DNA from: Bacteroidota bacterium
GTDB lineage: Bacteria > Bacteroidota > Bacteroidia > Flavobacteriales > Flavobacteriaceae
NCBI GenBank assembly: GCA_024280815.1
Contig: JAJRPL010000202.1
Coordinates: forward strand, 1-7,561
DNA: 7,561 nt
Direction of reading: 5' to 3'
Shown: positions 6,607 through 7,561 of the stretch, piece by piece
Layout: every line of letters starts with the position of its first letter
Numbering within the stretch: the first letter of the stretch is position 1
Made by a program: the position numbers and the translations under genes
Notes under the pieces: generated by a model
Told to the model about the DNA's origin: nothing
Seen by the model: only the letters and a program-made list of their open reading frames with translations
Databases searched by the model: none

Positions 6607-7561
6607 ATGATTCCACCACTAGCAGAACGTATAAGACCAAAAAACCTTGATGACTATATTAGTCAACAACATTTGGTTGGCCCTAATGGTGCTTTAACTG
6701 CACACATCAAACGAGGTATTATTCCGTCTCTTATTTTATGGGGACCGCCAGGAATTGGTAGAACCACCTTGGCAAATATTATTGCTAATGAATCAGACCG
6801 CCCTTTTTATACGCTAAGTGCGATAAATTCAGGCGTAAAAGATATTAGAGAAGTGATTGATAAAGCCAAACAAAGTGGTGGGTTGTTTACTACAAAAAAC
6901 CCTATTCTATTTATTGATGAAATACATCGGTTTAGTAAATCACAGCAAGATTCATTATTAGGTGCGGTTGAAAAAGGATGGGTAACCTTGATTGGAGCAA
7001 CTACTGAAAACCCTAGTTTTGAGGTTATCCCTGCCCTGCTCTCTCGTTGTCAGGTGTATATTTTAAATTCTTTTGACAAGGATGATTTGATTGCTTTATT
7101 AAACAGAGCGATTACAAAAGATGAAATTATTTCAAAAAAGAAAATCAAGCTTAAAGAAACGGATGCTTTGTTGCAACTCTCTGGTGGTGATGCTAGAAAA
7201 TTATTGAATATTTTTGAATTAATTGTCAACTCAGAAGATGAAAAAGTTATTATTACGAATGACAAGGTTTTAGAAAAAGTTCAAACCAACACCGTCAGGT
7301 ATGACAAAACTGGCGAACAGCATTATGACATTGTATCTGCATTTATCAAATCTATCCGCGGAAGTGACCCAAATGCCGCTGTATATTGGTTGGCAAGAAT
7401 GATTGAAGGTGGTGAAGATCTAAAATTTATTGCCCGTAGAATGTTGATTTTAGCTTCTGAAGATATTGGTAACGCAAACCCAACTGCTTTAATTTTAGCA
7501 AATACTACTTTTCAATCGGTTTCAATGATTGGTTATCCTGAATCTAGAATTATATTAAGTC
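6607..7561 (+). CDS. rarA: Replication-associated recombination protein A (RarA/MgsA), AAA+ ATPase, 3' end cut by the window; Walker A Lys replaced by Arg
   Basis: RarA is a clamp-loader-like AAA+ ATPase that acts at stalled replication forks and with SSB. The frame is open for 318 residues to the window edge; the family is usually about 420-450 long. The N-terminus PLAERIRPKNLDDYISQQHL (4-23) is diagnostic. Walker B is ILFIDEIHRF (100-109; D104, E105), sensor 1 is GATTENPSF (130-138), the likely arginine finger is R147 in LLSRC, and sensor 2 is GGDARKLLN (193-201; R197). The lid and the start of the C-terminal oligomerization domain follow (HYDIVSAFIKSIRGSDPNAA from 239, LASEDIGNANP 282-292). 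The oddity is the P-loop at 46-54, read as GPPGIGRTT where the family has GPPGxGKTT. R52 (AGA, 6760-6762) replaces the lysine that contacts the nucleotide phosphates; AAA to AGA is one transition. All other motifs are intact. Identity is near certain, but ATPase activity is doubtful unless this is a sequence error. The ATG start fits the family N-terminus. Confidence 0.93.
   Translation, partial: MIPPLAERIRPKNLDDYISQQHLVGPNGALTAHIKRGIIPSLILWGPPGIGRTTLANIIANESDRPFYTLSAINSGVKDIREVIDKAKQSGGLFTTKNPILFIDEIHRFSKSQQDSLLGAVEKGWVTLIGATTENPSFEVIPALLSRCQVYILNSFDKDDLIALLNRAITKDEIISKKKIKLKETDALLQLSGGDARKLLNIFELIVNSEDEKVIITNDKVLEKVQTNTVRYDKTGEQHYDIVSAFIKSIRGSDPNAAVYWLARMIEGGEDLKFIARRMLILASEDIGNANPTALILANTTFQSVSMIGYPESRIILS

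Overview
The window is AT-rich DNA from a member of the Bacteroidota, most likely a marine-type Flavobacteriaceae. The evidence is a SusC/SusD pair, a lipoprotein signal with a short acidic stretch after the Cys, no classical Shine-Dalgarno sites before most starts, several TAnnTTTG-type -7 promoter boxes, and GC-rich palindromic repeats of the kind scattered through flavobacterial genomes. Genus and species cannot be fixed from the sequence alone.

Layout. (1) At 35-4718 on the + strand lies a two-gene nutrient-uptake operon: a SusC-type TonB-dependent outer-membrane transporter, then its SusD-type surface lipoprotein 25 bases downstream. The operon closes with a strong hairpin plus U-tract terminator (4744-4781). 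The susC frame carries one in-frame TGA at codon 378 (1166-1168). The frame is otherwise open for all 1073 residues, so as written only the signal peptide, the N-terminal regulatory-like domain, the plug and the start of the barrel would be made. (2) At 4831-5565 (+) is rlmB, an intact SpoU-family 23S rRNA 2'-O-methyltransferase. (3) At 5695-6429 (-) is a six-TM rhomboid protease with an intact Ser/His pair, convergent with rlmB. (4) From 6607 to the window end (+) is the N-terminal 318 residues of RarA (MgsA), the AAA+ replication-recombination ATPase, divergent from the rhomboid gene. Its Walker A lysine is replaced by arginine.

The rhomboid gene is surrounded by GC-rich palindromic elements: two in the convergent gap with rlmB, one in its own 5' leader, and one inside its coding sequence, where it is read as ten residues of the C-terminal tail. 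The divergent gap with rarA carries one TATTTTTG -7 box for each direction.

How the genes work together. SusC and SusD would form one uptake machine for an unidentified oligomeric substrate. No hydrolase, regulator or other locus gene is visible, so the substrate cannot be named. The other three genes are housekeeping genes with no evident functional link to it. I found no convincing new multi-gene system. The points most worth checking are the TGA in susC (which sits in a perfect 7-4-7 palindrome), the K-to-R change in the RarA P-loop, and the repeat translated within the rhomboid gene. Two lesions at key sites in 7.5 kb could also mean sequencing or assembly error, and that should be excluded first.
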